64,000 nt of DNA, taken from the NCBI RefSeq assembly GCF_001623075.1, contig NZ_LMCF01000215.1, forward strand, positions 62,001 to 126,000. The letters are read 5' to 3'. Under the pieces are notes generated by a model. That model was not told where the DNA came from. It worked only from the letters and a program-made list of their open reading frames with translations, and did not search any database. Shown one piece after another: positions 35,215 to 43,719 of the stretch (position 1 is its first letter; each line of letters begins with the position of its first letter). Source of the stretch: Pseudovibrio sp. Ad37 (GTDB lineage Bacteria > Pseudomonadota > Alphaproteobacteria > Rhizobiales > Stappiaceae). A program made the position numbers and the translations under genes.

Positions 35215-35570
35215 CTATTCCCTCCTAGCTCAGACAATGTAAAAAGGTCCCTCCCCTCTTACAAGCCACGCTATAACTTACGTAAATCATTGTACGCAAC
35301 TTCTATTTGCAGGTCAAAAGCCATTAGTTGTAGTCAGCAGTATTTCAGAGAGCGTTGACGCCATTCGAATTACCCATTTGTGCTTTATCAAAAAGTCGGT
35401 TAAGTTCCGCGCCGCATAGCGGGATCGCGATTTTCGCAATGACGAAAGATGCGAAAACCAGTGCTGGAGGGTCATTCGCAGCATTTTTGCTCGAATGTTT
35501 TGCAAGGCAAGTGGTTTAAGCCTCGACGTCACCCGTACGACTTGTTCTACAAACGCAATGGTAAGTGCCT
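35215..35570. promoter_or_regulatory. Intergenic region between the zeta-subunit gene and purC
   Basis: About 355 bases with no convincing gene. An inverted repeat TTTTCGCA / TGCGAAAA (35431-35438 and 35450-35457, 11-base gap) lies about 115-140 bases before the purC start. The 9-mer GATTTTCGC at 35429-35437 recurs upstream of purS. Likely carries the purC promoter; no -35/-10 pair was assigned. Confidence 0.4.
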
Positions 35571-36335
35571 ATGAACCGCCGTCGGCGAATTTACGAAGGC
35601 AAGGCCAAGATTCTCTATGAGGGTCCTGAGCCGGGAACGCTGATTCAGCACTTCAAAGATGATGCTACAGCCTTCAACAACGAAAAGCATGAAGTCGTTG
35701 ATGGAAAGGGTGTCCTGAACAATCGGATTTCTGAGTACATTTTCAACAATCTGAATAACATGGGCATTCCAACCCATTTTATTCGCCGGTTGAACATGCG
35801 CGAGCAGCTGATCCGTCAGGTCGAAATCATTCCGATCGAAGTCGTTATCCGCAACGTTGCTGCAGGTTCTCTGTGCAAACGCCTGGGATTGGAAGAAGGC
35901 ACTCAGCTTCCACGCTCCATTATCGAGTTCTACTACAAGAACGACGAACTTGGAGATCCGCTGGTTTCTGAAGAACACATCACCGCTTTTGGTTGGGCCG
36001 CTCCTCAGGAGCTTGATGACATCATGGCACTCGCCATCCGCATCAACGACTTCCTGTCCGGTCTGTTCATGAGCGTCGGTATTCGCCTCGTTGACTTCAA
36101 GATCGAACTTGGACGTCAGATCGAAGGCGACATGATGCGTATCGTCCTTGCGGACGAGATCTCTCCAGACAGCTGTCGCTTGTGGGACACTTCCACAAAC
36201 GACAAGATGGATAAGGACCGGTTCCGCCAGAACATGGGCGGCATGGTTGAAGCCTATCAGGAAGTAGCCCGCAGGCTTGGTATCCTGATCGACAACGACC
36301 GCCCGGGACATTCTGGACCAGTGCTAGTCAAATAA
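35571..36335 (+). CDS. purC: SAICAR synthetase (phosphoribosylaminoimidazole-succinocarboxamide synthase)
   Basis: 254-aa cytosolic enzyme of de novo purine synthesis that couples CAIR and aspartate with [19 protein letters not shown] at the N-terminus, [35 protein letters not shown] and [16 protein letters not shown] are standard motifs. ATG 35571 is used; a GTG two codons earlier gives no better ribosome-binding site. Followed by a terminator, so purC is its own transcript rather than part of purSQ. Confidence 0.96.
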   Translation: MNRRRRIYEGKAKILYEGPEPGTLIQHFKDDATAFNNEKHEVVDGKGVLNNRISEYIFNNLNNMGIPTHFIRRLNMREQLIRQVEIIPIEVVIRNVAAGSLCKRLGLEEGTQLPRSIIEFYYKNDELGDPLVSEEHITAFGWAAPQELDDIMALAIRINDFLSGLFMSVGIRLVDFKIELGRQIEGDMMRIVLADEISPDSCRLWDTSTNDKMDKDRFRQNMGGMVEAYQEVARRLGILIDNDRPGHSGPVLVK

Positions 36336-36342
36336 TCAACGA

Positions 36343-36373
36343 ACGGGCCCCTGCGGCCCGTTTTGCATTTTTG
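36343..36373 (+). terminator. Intrinsic terminator after purC
   Basis: Stem AACGGGCC / GGCCCGTT with a short CCTGC loop followed by TTGCATTTTT, eight bases after the purC stop. Confidence 0.85.
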
Positions 36374-36545
36374 GGGCAAGCAAACTACCGCACGGGTATT
36401 GAACTATCTCACTACCTGCGCTCATTTTCACTTCCCCAGTATAGATTCCCGCGTTATGAACGCGCGCAAAGAACGGATTTTCGCGGCAGGCGCAATGCAA
36501 ACCGCTTGAATCTCTCATTTTGGTAAGGAAGGACCAGTTAGAACC

Positions 36546-36785
36546 ATGAAGGCACGTGTGACCGTCACTCTTAAGAACGGTGTTCTCGATCCCCAGGGCA
36601 AAGCAATCGAAGGCTCCCTTGGTTCTCTTGGTTTTGAAGGCGTTGAAGGCATCCGCCAAGGTAAAGTGTTTGACCTTGAACTGGCAGATCGCACCGATGC
36701 TCAGGCAAAAGCTGACATTGAAGCCATGTGCGAACAGCTACTGGCAAACACCGTCATCGAAAATTACTCGATCGAGCTTCTCTGA
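36546..36785 (+). CDS. purS: Phosphoribosylformylglycinamidine synthase subunit PurS
   Basis: 79 aa, the usual size. MKARVTVTLKNGVLDPQGKA, the SLGSLGFEGVEGIRQGKVFD loop and the tail NTVIENYSIELL match PurS, the small subunit that joins PurQ and PurL in the FGAM synthase complex (step 4 of purine synthesis). AAGGAAGGA upstream is a good ribosome-binding site. It heads the purS-small membrane ORF-purQ operon. Confidence 0.95.
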   Translation: MKARVTVTLKNGVLDPQGKAIEGSLGSLGFEGVEGIRQGKVFDLELADRTDAQAKADIEAMCEQLLANTVIENYSIELL

Positions 36786-36819
36786 AGTAACCGATAGCAG
36801 AATCTGCGAGGGCATAAAC

Positions 36820-36927
36820 GTGCAAGACGATACAGGCCGGATCATCCGGTTCATGGTTATCAAAGCAATCATCTTTATTGGCTTGCCCGCTGCCCTCTCT
36901 GTTCTTGCGGTGTTTTTACTTCTGTAA
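36820..36927 (+). CDS. PurS/PurQ-associated small membrane protein (35 aa)
   Basis: A GTG at 36820 with GAGGG seven bases upstream opens a 35-codon frame: a short polar head (VQDDTGRIIRF) then one hydrophobic helix (about residues 12-35) ending in LLL. It fits the class named 'phosphoribosylformylglycinamidine synthase-associated small membrane protein' that sits between purS and purQ in many alphaproteobacteria. It is too short for routine ORF calling. A role in anchoring or assembling FGAM synthase at the membrane is conceivable but untested. Confidence 0.75.
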   Translation: MQDDTGRIIRFMVIKAIIFIGLPAALSVLAVFLLL

Positions 36928-36972
36928 AATCTCGTCTGTAACAAGCGGCCCTCCATCCAAGAGGAAACATTC

Positions 36973-37644
36973 ATGAAATCCGCAGTGATCCTATTCCCCG
37001 GTTCCAACCGGGATCGCGATATGATCAAAGCGCTGGAGCAGATCTCCGGCCAGTCTGTTGCCACGGTATGGCATACTGAAACTGAACTGCCAGAAGCAGA
37101 GCTTTATGTCCTGCCAGGCGGCTTCTCTTACGGCGATTACCTGCGCTCAGGTGCGATTGCAGCACGCTCCCACATCATGCCAGCTCTCAAAGCTGCAGCA
37201 GATCAGGGACGTCACGTTCTCGGCGTATGTAACGGTTTCCAGATGCTAACTGAGGCAGGCCTGTTGCCAGGTGCGTTGATGCGCAATGCGTCCCTCCATT
37301 TCGTGTGTAAGGAAGTTATGCTGGAAACCACCAGCACCAACAGCGCTTTCACATCGCATATGGAAAAAGGCAAAGTCTGGCGCTGTCCGGTGGCACACCA
37401 TGACGGTAACTACTTTGCTGATGCAGAAACCCTGAAAGAACTCGAAGGCGAAGGCCGCGTCGCATTCCGCTATGCTGACGGGACTAACCCAAACGGTTCT
37501 CTCAACGACATTGCAGGCATCACCAGTGCCAAAGGCAACGTTCTCGGCATGATGCCTCACCCTGAAAATCTCATCGAAGATCTTCAGGGCGGTCTCGAAG
37601 GTCGTGCTTTGTTTGAAAGCGTGATGCAAAGCCTCGCTGCTTAA
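36973..37644 (+). CDS. purQ: Phosphoribosylformylglycinamidine synthase subunit PurQ
   Basis: 223-aa glutaminase subunit that supplies ammonia to PurL. The class I amidotransferase triad is visible: nucleophile Cys in [17 protein letters not shown] (about residue 87) and the His/Glu pair in [11 protein letters not shown] (about 196-198). [15 protein letters not shown] at the start is typical. AAGAGGAAAC upstream is a good ribosome-binding site. Last gene of the purS operon; a terminator follows. Confidence 0.96.
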   Translation: MKSAVILFPGSNRDRDMIKALEQISGQSVATVWHTETELPEAELYVLPGGFSYGDYLRSGAIAARSHIMPALKAAADQGRHVLGVCNGFQMLTEAGLLPGALMRNASLHFVCKEVMLETTSTNSAFTSHMEKGKVWRCPVAHHDGNYFADAETLKELEGEGRVAFRYADGTNPNGSLNDIAGITSAKGNVLGMMPHPENLIEDLQGGLEGRALFESVMQSLAA

Positions 37645-37666
37645 TCAGCAAAGACAACAAGTTCTA

Positions 37667-37700
37667 AAACCCGGGATGCGCAGCACTCCGGGTTTTTTAT
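37667..37700. terminator. Intrinsic terminator after purQ
   Basis: Stem AAAACCCGG / CCGGGTTTT with inner GC pairing and T tract TTTTTTA. Convergent with the chromate transporter gene. Confidence 0.85.
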
Positions 37701-37712
37701 TGTCTGAAGGTC

Positions 37713-38939
37713 TTAAATGAACGCAAAGCCGATCCCGGTCAGGCCGAGCAGCACCACAACCACCCATGGCGGCGACTTAAAGGAAACCAGCAGAACAAAT
37801 CCGCAAAGCGCAGCTGCAAAGTCTTTCGCCTCTAAGATCGCGCTAGTCCAGACAGGCGCATATAAAGCCGCACCGAGAACACCAACCACAGCCGCATTCG
37901 CACCAGCCATAATACCACGCGCAGATGGCGTCTGACGCAGCACGGCCCAGTAAGGCAGACCAGCGATCAGAAGCAACGCCCCCGGCAAGAAGATGCCCAG
38001 CAACCCGATGCTCGCCCCAATCCACGCTGCATAACCTGTCTGCATTTCAGCGCCCAGATATCCGGCAAATGTAAACAAAGGCCCCGGCACGGCTTGCGTC
38101 GCGCCGTACCCGGCAAGGAAAGAGCTCTCACTCACCAGTCCTTTACCAACCACCTCAGCTTCCAGCAGTGGCAACACCACATGCCCTCCACCAAACACGA
38201 GCGAACCGGAATGGTAAAAGCTGGCAAACACACCCAGCAACGGATCAACAATAACATCACTCAGAACGGGCAGACCAAAAAGCAGCACAGCAAATAAAAT
38301 GACAGAAAACAGCCCAACCCGACGTCTAGGAGCAAATAGAACCTCATGCACCACGGCTTTGGGTTCTGAGCGACAAAACAAAAAACCTCCCAGACCACCA
38401 GCCACAATCGCCGCAATTTGCCCTCCGGCACCACCGAAGGCAAAAACAAGAACTACGGCCAATACGGCAAGCCCAGCTCTGAGTTGATCCGCACAAAAGT
38501 TGCGTGCCATTCCCCAGACAGCCTGAGCAACAACAGCAACCGCCACCAATTTGAGGCCATGGATCAGCCCCATGCCGACAGGTCCTTCAAAAGCGCTCGC
38601 CCAATAGGCAAATCCAAAGAGCAGCAAGGCTGACGGAACTGTAAAGGCGAAGAAGGCAGCCAAAGCTCCCAGCGGCCCCGCCCGCATAAGTCCAAGCCCA
38701 AACCCAACCTGACTGCTGGCTGGTCCCGGTAGGAACTGACACAACGCAACCAAATCACCATAGGCTTCTTCGGAAAGCCACTTCCGGCGCTTCACGATCT
38801 CCTCGCGAAAATAACCCAGATGAGCAATCGGCCCACCAAATGAGGTTAAGCCCAGCTTCAGGAAGGCAAAAAAGACTTCCGATACATGACCTTTGACAGG
38901 TTCATCCGTCAGATTAATTGGGCGTTCTGTAAAACTCAT
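37713..38939 (-). CDS. chrA: Chromate ion transporter ChrA family protein
   Basis: 408-aa two-domain (long-chain) CHR protein, integral membrane. Each half carries the CHR motif: FLKLGLTSFGGPIAHLGYF then CQFLPGPASSQVGFGLGLMR, and later FGGGHVVLPLLEAEVV with GATQAVPGPLFTFAGYLG. Family members export chromate and can also move sulfate-like anions. No chrB or reductase gene is next to it, so a chromate role is only the default name. Confidence 0.9.
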   Translation of the reverse strand: MSFTERPINLTDEPVKGHVSEVFFAFLKLGLTSFGGPIAHLGYFREEIVKRRKWLSEEAYGDLVALCQFLPGPASSQVGFGLGLMRAGPLGALAAFFAFTVPSALLLFGFAYWASAFEGPVGMGLIHGLKLVAVAVVAQAVWGMARNFCADQLRAGLAVLAVVLVFAFGGAGGQIAAIVAGGLGGFLFCRSEPKAVVHEVLFAPRRRVGLFSVILFAVLLFGLPVLSDVIVDPLLGVFASFYHSGSLVFGGGHVVLPLLEAEVVGKGLVSESSFLAGYGATQAVPGPLFTFAGYLGAEMQTGYAAWIGASIGLLGIFLPGALLLIAGLPYWAVLRQTPSARGIMAGANAAVVGVLGAALYAPVWTSAILEAKDFAAALCGFVLLVSFKSPPWVVVVLLGLTGIGFAFI

Positions 38940-39011
38940 GGACAGCTCATTTGTATTCTCAAAAGAAAGCAGAGGTGTGACATTAGGACAAACACGCAGA
39001 GTGCATGTACA

Positions 39012-39824
39012 CTAAGCAGCCACAACTGTTTTCGTTGCAACATTGCGAGGAAGCTCATTGTAGCGCCGCTGATAGGCCCGTGACAACGCCGTCGGTGAAG
39101 CAAATCCAACCCGTGCAGCAACGCTTTTCAAAGGGCGTCCAGCTTCCAGGTCCAATTTAGCCAATGCCAGTCGCCAGTTGCTCAAATACGACCCTGGCGT
39201 CTCCCCCATGACCTCCTTGAAGTGCACAGCAAACTGCGTGCGCGACATGCCAGCAACTTCTGCAAGACTTTCCAGTCGCCACTGCTTGGAAGCGTCTTCA
39301 TGGATGGCAACAAGTGCTTGCGCCAGATTAGGATGAGCCAAACCGGCAATCAAACCACTGCAAGCAACACCGGACCGCACCGCATGACGCAGCAGCCGGA
39401 TCACGACCACTTCACACAAGCGATTGATCACTGCAGCACTTCCGCATCGAGGTGAAAGCACTTCTTCCACGACCAATGCAGCAAGACTCTCCAGCTCCGG
39501 TGCATCCTTGAGGTAAATCTCCACGTAATCAGGCAAAGCAGTGCTCAGCTGTGATCCCGGCCCACCAAACTCAACCCGAGCTCCGGCAAGAACAACAGTA
39601 TCCTCGCAGATACGCTTAACTTCAGTAGGATTATTGGGGCTGACAGGAAGAAACACAAGCTTCCGGAAACCTTGCATACACCGAAGAATGAAAAAGTTGC
39701 CTTGAAGCACCTCATCCTCAGTATTTTTAAGAATATATGCCTCCACTTTAAAGCGTTCAATAAGCGAAGAAAGGCGATCATATCGCAGCTCTCTCGGTTT
39801 CACCTCAGCAAGTGCAGTGGCCAT
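39012..39824 (-). CDS. AraC-family transcriptional regulator
   Basis: 270 aa. The N-terminal cupin-like domain (about residues 15-150; AraC-type 'cupin_6') includes GNFFILRCMQGFRKLVFL; the C-terminal double helix-turn-helix has WRLESLAEVAGMSRTQFAVH and a second HTH with LKSVAARVGFASPTALSRAY. It is divergent from a peroxiredoxin-like gene with 147 bases between starts, the usual layout for an activator and its target. Effector unknown. Confidence 0.9.
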   Translation of the reverse strand: MATALAEVKPRELRYDRLSSLIERFKVEAYILKNTEDEVLQGNFFILRCMQGFRKLVFLPVSPNNPTEVKRICEDTVVLAGARVEFGGPGSQLSTALPDYVEIYLKDAPELESLAALVVEEVLSPRCGSAAVINRLCEVVVIRLLRHAVRSGVACSGLIAGLAHPNLAQALVAIHEDASKQWRLESLAEVAGMSRTQFAVHFKEVMGETPGSYLSNWRLALAKLDLEAGRPLKSVAARVGFASPTALSRAYQRRYNELPRNVATKTVVAA

Positions 39825-39971
39825 ATCCGAACTCTCGGTCAGTTATTTCGAACAAAAAGCAATTAAACGTTCAATATCATATCAAATACAAATCGGCCAC
39901 TGCTAATTGCCCTTTCAAAAAATCGAATTGAGCAAAGCTACAAAAAGAAAATTTAGCTCAGGAGAATAATA

Positions 39972-40508
39972 ATGCTTATCCCTCGCAATCCAGTCCCAAG
40001 CTTATCTGCGAACCTCGTTGGTGGTGGTGCATTCGATCTGTCAGCCGATGCTTCTGACTTTGCCACTCTGGTCGTTTTTTATCGTGGTTTACACTGTCCC
40101 ATTTGTGCGACCTACCTGAAAGAACTGGAACGCCTGACACCAGAGTTTGAGGAACGTGGTGTAAAAACCATTGCCCTCTCAACCGATACAGAGGACCGTG
40201 CCCAAACATTTTCCAATGCGATTAAAGCAGACAAACTGCGCGTTGGTTATAGCGTTACTCTGACAAAAGCACGTGAATGGGGTCTGTTCATTTCAGCAGG
40301 CCGCGGAAAAACGTCTATCGGTATCGAAGAACCAGGTCTCTTTGCTGAACCCGGCCTGTTCTTCGTAAGGCCTGACGGCACTCTTTACTTCGGGAATGTG
40401 CAGACTATGCCATTTGCACGCCCTGACTTTAAACCAATGCTCGGTGCTCTCGACTTCTGCATCAAGAATGATTATCCCGCTCGCGGTGAATACACCGAGG
40501 CTCTTTAA
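39972..40508 (+). CDS. Peroxiredoxin-like protein (AhpC/TSA family)
   Basis: 178-aa thioredoxin-fold protein. LVVFYRGLHCPICATYLKEL puts a CxxC (HCPIC) at the peroxiredoxin active-site helix; TIALSTDTEDRAQTF follows a strand. CxxC rather than the TxxC of classical peroxiredoxins suggests a thiol-disulfide or peroxide reductase. A ribosome-binding site GGAG precedes ATG 39972. It is divergent from the AraC regulator and likely its target. Confidence 0.88.
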   Translation: MLIPRNPVPSLSANLVGGGAFDLSADASDFATLVVFYRGLHCPICATYLKELERLTPEFEERGVKTIALSTDTEDRAQTFSNAIKADKLRVGYSVTLTKAREWGLFISAGRGKTSIGIEEPGLFAEPGLFFVRPDGTLYFGNVQTMPFARPDFKPMLGALDFCIKNDYPARGEYTEAL

Positions 40509-40541
40509 TCAATTGTACCACAAACACTATTCTTGATGCAC

Positions 40542-40574
40542 AGAGAGGTTGCGATTTCGCAGCCTCTCTTTTTT
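40542..40574. terminator. Bidirectional intrinsic terminator
   Basis: 12-bp stem AGAGAGGTTGCG / CGCAGCCTCTCT with one mismatch, followed by a T run that ends at the stop codon of the convergent FUSC gene. Confidence 0.88.
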
Positions 40575-40575
40575 A

Positions 40576-41622
40576 TTAGTCCTTCGTCTTCTGCGATGGA
40601 TGCTCCCGGGCGATATGTTCGATGTTCCTAGGTTCGGCACCTTGCCACACTCTGACTGCATACAGGACTGCAATGCCTAAGACTGCGCCCAAAACAACAC
40701 CGACCAAACGGTCAAGCACACCCTCAATATCATTTACTGGTCCGGACGAAGTAAGGACAGCAATAACAAAGGCATAGCCACCTTGTGTACCTGCATAGGC
40801 CCAATAGCTTTTGCTGTGATGAAGTGCACACAAAAAGAACAGTCCGCAAAAAACACCTATCACCCACCAGAAGAATGACTGCAGCCCCAGCATCACCAAA
40901 AACAATCCCAGCAGCCCACCCATCAGACAGCCAACCAACCTATTTAGAGCAACTTTTTTGACTTCCTGAACCGGACCGTAAAGAACCACAAGAGAAGTAA
41001 TGGTAATCTGCACCATGGCAATCAGATCATGCTTCACATAAATGATTGGCGCAGCTATCGCGACTATGGCCCCTGTTATGCAAAGAGCCATAACCCAGCT
41101 ATAGTCAACTTCTTCAAGCCTGCTAATACCAATGGGGCCGAAGCCGACCTTGATAGAACTGCCCTTGGTCAGCCAATACATAACAACGGTCGCAACTCCT
41201 ACCCCAATCAAGACGGTAACACTCCGATCCACCATCTTAGAAAAAAGTGCATTTATCTCGACCACTGAGATGTATATTGCAAGCATCGCAGTGATGGTGC
41301 CAAGCAACCAGGCATAGCTGTAATCTGGGCTTGCCATCCGTTTGTAAATTGCGAGCGCAGCAAGCCCTCCAATCGCAATCACTTGGAAAATAGGAATGTT
41401 TCTGAACATGATAGCAAGCGTGTAGCCAAACACAGCACCAGCAATCGTACCGAATAATCGTTGAACTCCTTTGCGCCATACGTTAGTCCAGTCTGCATTT
41501 GCTACAGTCATCGCAGACATTGCCGCCCACCAAGGGTCATCCGCATCCGCAGCAAGCGCAACAACAGAAGCCAGCGTTACCATCAAAGCCGTACGAAAAC
41601 CATTGTGATAATCCAGCTTCAT
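40576..41622 (-). CDS. FUSC-family membrane protein (AaeB-like)
   Basis: 348 aa from ATG 41622, which has AGAGGC upstream and lies 10 bases after the HlyD gene's stop; a longer open frame overlapping the HlyD gene is rejected. The membrane helices are arranged as in fusaric-acid resistance proteins: DDPWWAAMSAMTVANADWTN, then GVQRLFGTIAGAVFGYTLA, and a second set with ALNRLVGCLMGGLLGLFLV and DRLVGVVLGAVLGIAVLYA. It lacks a long cytoplasmic tail, so it is the short form. With the HlyD adaptor it probably exports aromatic acids, as AaeAB does in E. coli; inferred. Confidence 0.85.
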   Translation of the reverse strand: MKLDYHNGFRTALMVTLASVVALAADADDPWWAAMSAMTVANADWTNVWRKGVQRLFGTIAGAVFGYTLAIMFRNIPIFQVIAIGGLAALAIYKRMASPDYSYAWLLGTITAMLAIYISVVEINALFSKMVDRSVTVLIGVGVATVVMYWLTKGSSIKVGFGPIGISRLEEVDYSWVMALCITGAIVAIAAPIIYVKHDLIAMVQITITSLVVLYGPVQEVKKVALNRLVGCLMGGLLGLFLVMLGLQSFFWWVIGVFCGLFFLCALHHSKSYWAYAGTQGGYAFVIAVLTSSGPVNDIEGVLDRLVGVVLGAVLGIAVLYAVRVWQGAEPRNIEHIAREHPSQKTKD

Positions 41623-41632
41623 CTGCCTCTCC

Positions 41633-42616
41633 CTAATGCACAAGAAAGATGCGAGCGTCGCCGCCATGCATCGGCTGATGATGTTCAAGATATTCGCCCA
41701 TATCGATCTCAACAGGAAACCGTTGAGAAAGCCGGATCCAGGCAGTCGTCAAGGGAATGTATGGCAATACCCTCAAATCTATATCCATTCTGGACACACC
41801 GCGCCCAATAGATCTCACCGTACCTTTATGAATGCGGTAAGGATCACTAGAAACTTGAAACCACACCGTCTGTCCAGGAATGAGACGAGCCGCGTGACGT
41901 TCCACCAAATTGGCTATAATTCTCCAGTTCGTGTTCGTGATCAAAGCCAGTTGAGGAATGCCTTGCAGCACATAATTACCCGGGTTAACCGTGTATTCGC
42001 TGACCACACCATCGACAGGCGATAAAAGAGACGACTTACGAAGATTATATTGCGTGAGAGCTGTAGCTGATTGAGCCGCCTCATAAGTGGAGCGCATCAC
42101 CTCAACCAGATGCGTAGCCGCTCTCAAGGCATCACGCGCAGAATCCGTTTCCGCGTTTGCCTCCTCCAACGAGAGCGTAATGTTATCGAGGCGCTGCTGT
42201 GTCACAAATCCATTATCGGTCAATTCTTCAAAGCGTTGCTGCTGCGCAGACAGATTAGCAACCTTGGCAACGGCAGCAGTCACAGAAGCTTCCGCAACCT
42301 GCACTTCCGCTTCAGACCGGCGGAGACTGGCCAGTGCCTTTGCTTCTTCTGCTCGTGCTTCCTGAACAGCTAAGGCAAAGGGTTCAGGATCAATTTGCAG
42401 GAGGAGTTCTCCAGCCCCAATTTTCGTGTTCCGGGCAACTGGCACTTCGGTAACAAACCCAGAGATTTCTGGAGCAACGCGCACAACATCTGCGGAGACA
42501 TAAGCATCAGCGGTGTAGGTGAAGAAGTAATCTATGATCATATAAGCGCCGATCAAGACGCATGCGCCTATGATCACCTTGATCGGACCACTTATTTGAT
42601 AAATGCCTCCAGGCAC
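41633..42616 (-). CDS. HlyD-family membrane fusion protein (AaeA/EmrA-like)
   Basis: 327-aa adaptor with one N-terminal membrane anchor (about residues 10-30), a biotinyl-lipoyl half VRVAPEISGFVTEVPVARNT (about residues 45-64), a coiled-coil hairpin with repeated EEAKALASLRRSEAEVQ-like helices, and a return lipoyl strand SSLLSPVDGVVSEYTVNPGN. It starts at GTG 42616 with GGAG upstream. Forms an efflux operon with the FUSC gene 10 bases downstream. No outer-membrane channel gene is adjacent. Confidence 0.88.
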   Translation of the reverse strand: MPGGIYQISGPIKVIIGACVLIGAYMIIDYFFTYTADAYVSADVVRVAPEISGFVTEVPVARNTKIGAGELLLQIDPEPFALAVQEARAEEAKALASLRRSEAEVQVAEASVTAAVAKVANLSAQQQRFEELTDNGFVTQQRLDNITLSLEEANAETDSARDALRAATHLVEVMRSTYEAAQSATALTQYNLRKSSLLSPVDGVVSEYTVNPGNYVLQGIPQLALITNTNWRIIANLVERHAARLIPGQTVWFQVSSDPYRIHKGTVRSIGRGVSRMDIDLRVLPYIPLTTAWIRLSQRFPVEIDMGEYLEHHQPMHGGDARIFLVH

Positions 42617-42973
42617 CCTTTATCTCCGCTCACCTGATACTACGCAAAACATAAGTATCGGCGAATTCTTGTTAGACAAACCGGCGTTAAGCACCGGCAA
42701 AAGGCGCCCATTTGGAGGCACGAGAAAGCATCGCAAATGAGGGTTTTAAATTCGTGAAAACCATCCCTCTAAATTCAAAGTAGGTAGTAAATACAGTAAT
42801 TTAACGAAGATTTCCAAAGTGTAAATTTTAAACACACGCTCATTGCAAGCTACGAAACAGAAAGCTAACCAGCTCTCAAAGCTTCCATTGAAAACTGTTC
42901 AGTGGATGTGATTGCATCTGTCAATGAGTATGCAGTTTGCGGAAATCAACCCAACACCGAAGAAAGAAAACCA
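42617..42973. promoter_or_regulatory. Divergent region between the HlyD gene and a secreted unknown
   Basis: About 357 bases without a convincing gene. It contains GATACT / AGTATC (42636-42659) and a small CCGG-rich hairpin near 42680-42700. Presumably holds both promoters; no operator is assigned. Confidence 0.35.
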
Positions 42974-43492
42974 ATGGCCCACTTTCGGAAGTCAGTCTCT
43001 GCATCATCAACGTTTGCAGCAGTGTTTTTCTTCTTGATAGCCTCATTGGTCTCCGCTCAAGCTGAGCAGATAGATGTTCGAGCAGCAAGTTTCGCACAGA
43101 CAGGACAACTGGCGACTTTTGGACTTTATAACAACGCAATTATTACCGACCAACTCAACCTTAAACGCATCAACGCAGACTACGTTTTCATGGGGGCAAA
43201 TCCTAAAGATCCGTTCGAGCTGGTTTCAGGTAGCTGCTTTGGTGGCGCACTCGTGCAGAATTCAAAAATTCAGGGCGGTGGCGTGTGCAGCCTTAAAGAC
43301 AAAAATGGGGCCCCTTTTGCCATCAGCTTTGAAGTCTCCACGATTGAAGGTGGCAAATATTCCGGGACGTGGGCAATTCTGGGTGGCAGTGAAAAATGGG
43401 CCTCCGCTAAGGGCAGCGGTACCTGGAGCCGTTTCCAACTTCCCAACATGCACCTTTCCGTTACTGACTTAAAAGGCGAAGTCACTTTTTAA
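42974..43492 (+). CDS. Secreted protein of unknown function
   Basis: 172 aa from ATG 42974, chosen to put the signal peptide FAAVFFFLIASLVSAQA at the N-terminus (cleavage near residue 30). The mature part is rich in glycine and beta-prone stretches (GGKYSGTWAILGGSEKWASA), and has two cysteines in GSCFGG and GGVCSLKD that could form a disulfide. GKYSGTWAILGGSEKWASAKG recalls small beta-barrel proteins that show 'G-x-G-x-W-x-I-x-G-G-T-G-x-Y' patterns, but I do not recognise the family. It is located between the efflux pair and purL. Confidence 0.7.
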   Translation: MAHFRKSVSASSTFAAVFFFLIASLVSAQAEQIDVRAASFAQTGQLATFGLYNNAIITDQLNLKRINADYVFMGANPKDPFELVSGSCFGGALVQNSKIQGGGVCSLKDKNGAPFAISFEVSTIEGGKYSGTWAILGGSEKWASAKGSGTWSRFQLPNMHLSVTDLKGEVTF

Positions 43493-43719
43493 GGGTTACG
43501 CAACAGCACCTCTATCGTGAATAATTTTGCAGGTAGGTCAAAAATTTGGCACTTGCATACTAAAGTACCTGAAGTGTACTTCCAGACATCATTTTATCGC
43601 GGTTCTGGCGCAAAAATCGCAAAAATTCGGTGTCCTGATGTTTCCTTTTCACTATGAATCCTGTTAAGCAGCCCGTGACATTTGGCCCCGGCGCACTGCG
43701 CCCAAATTTTCTGAGTGTG

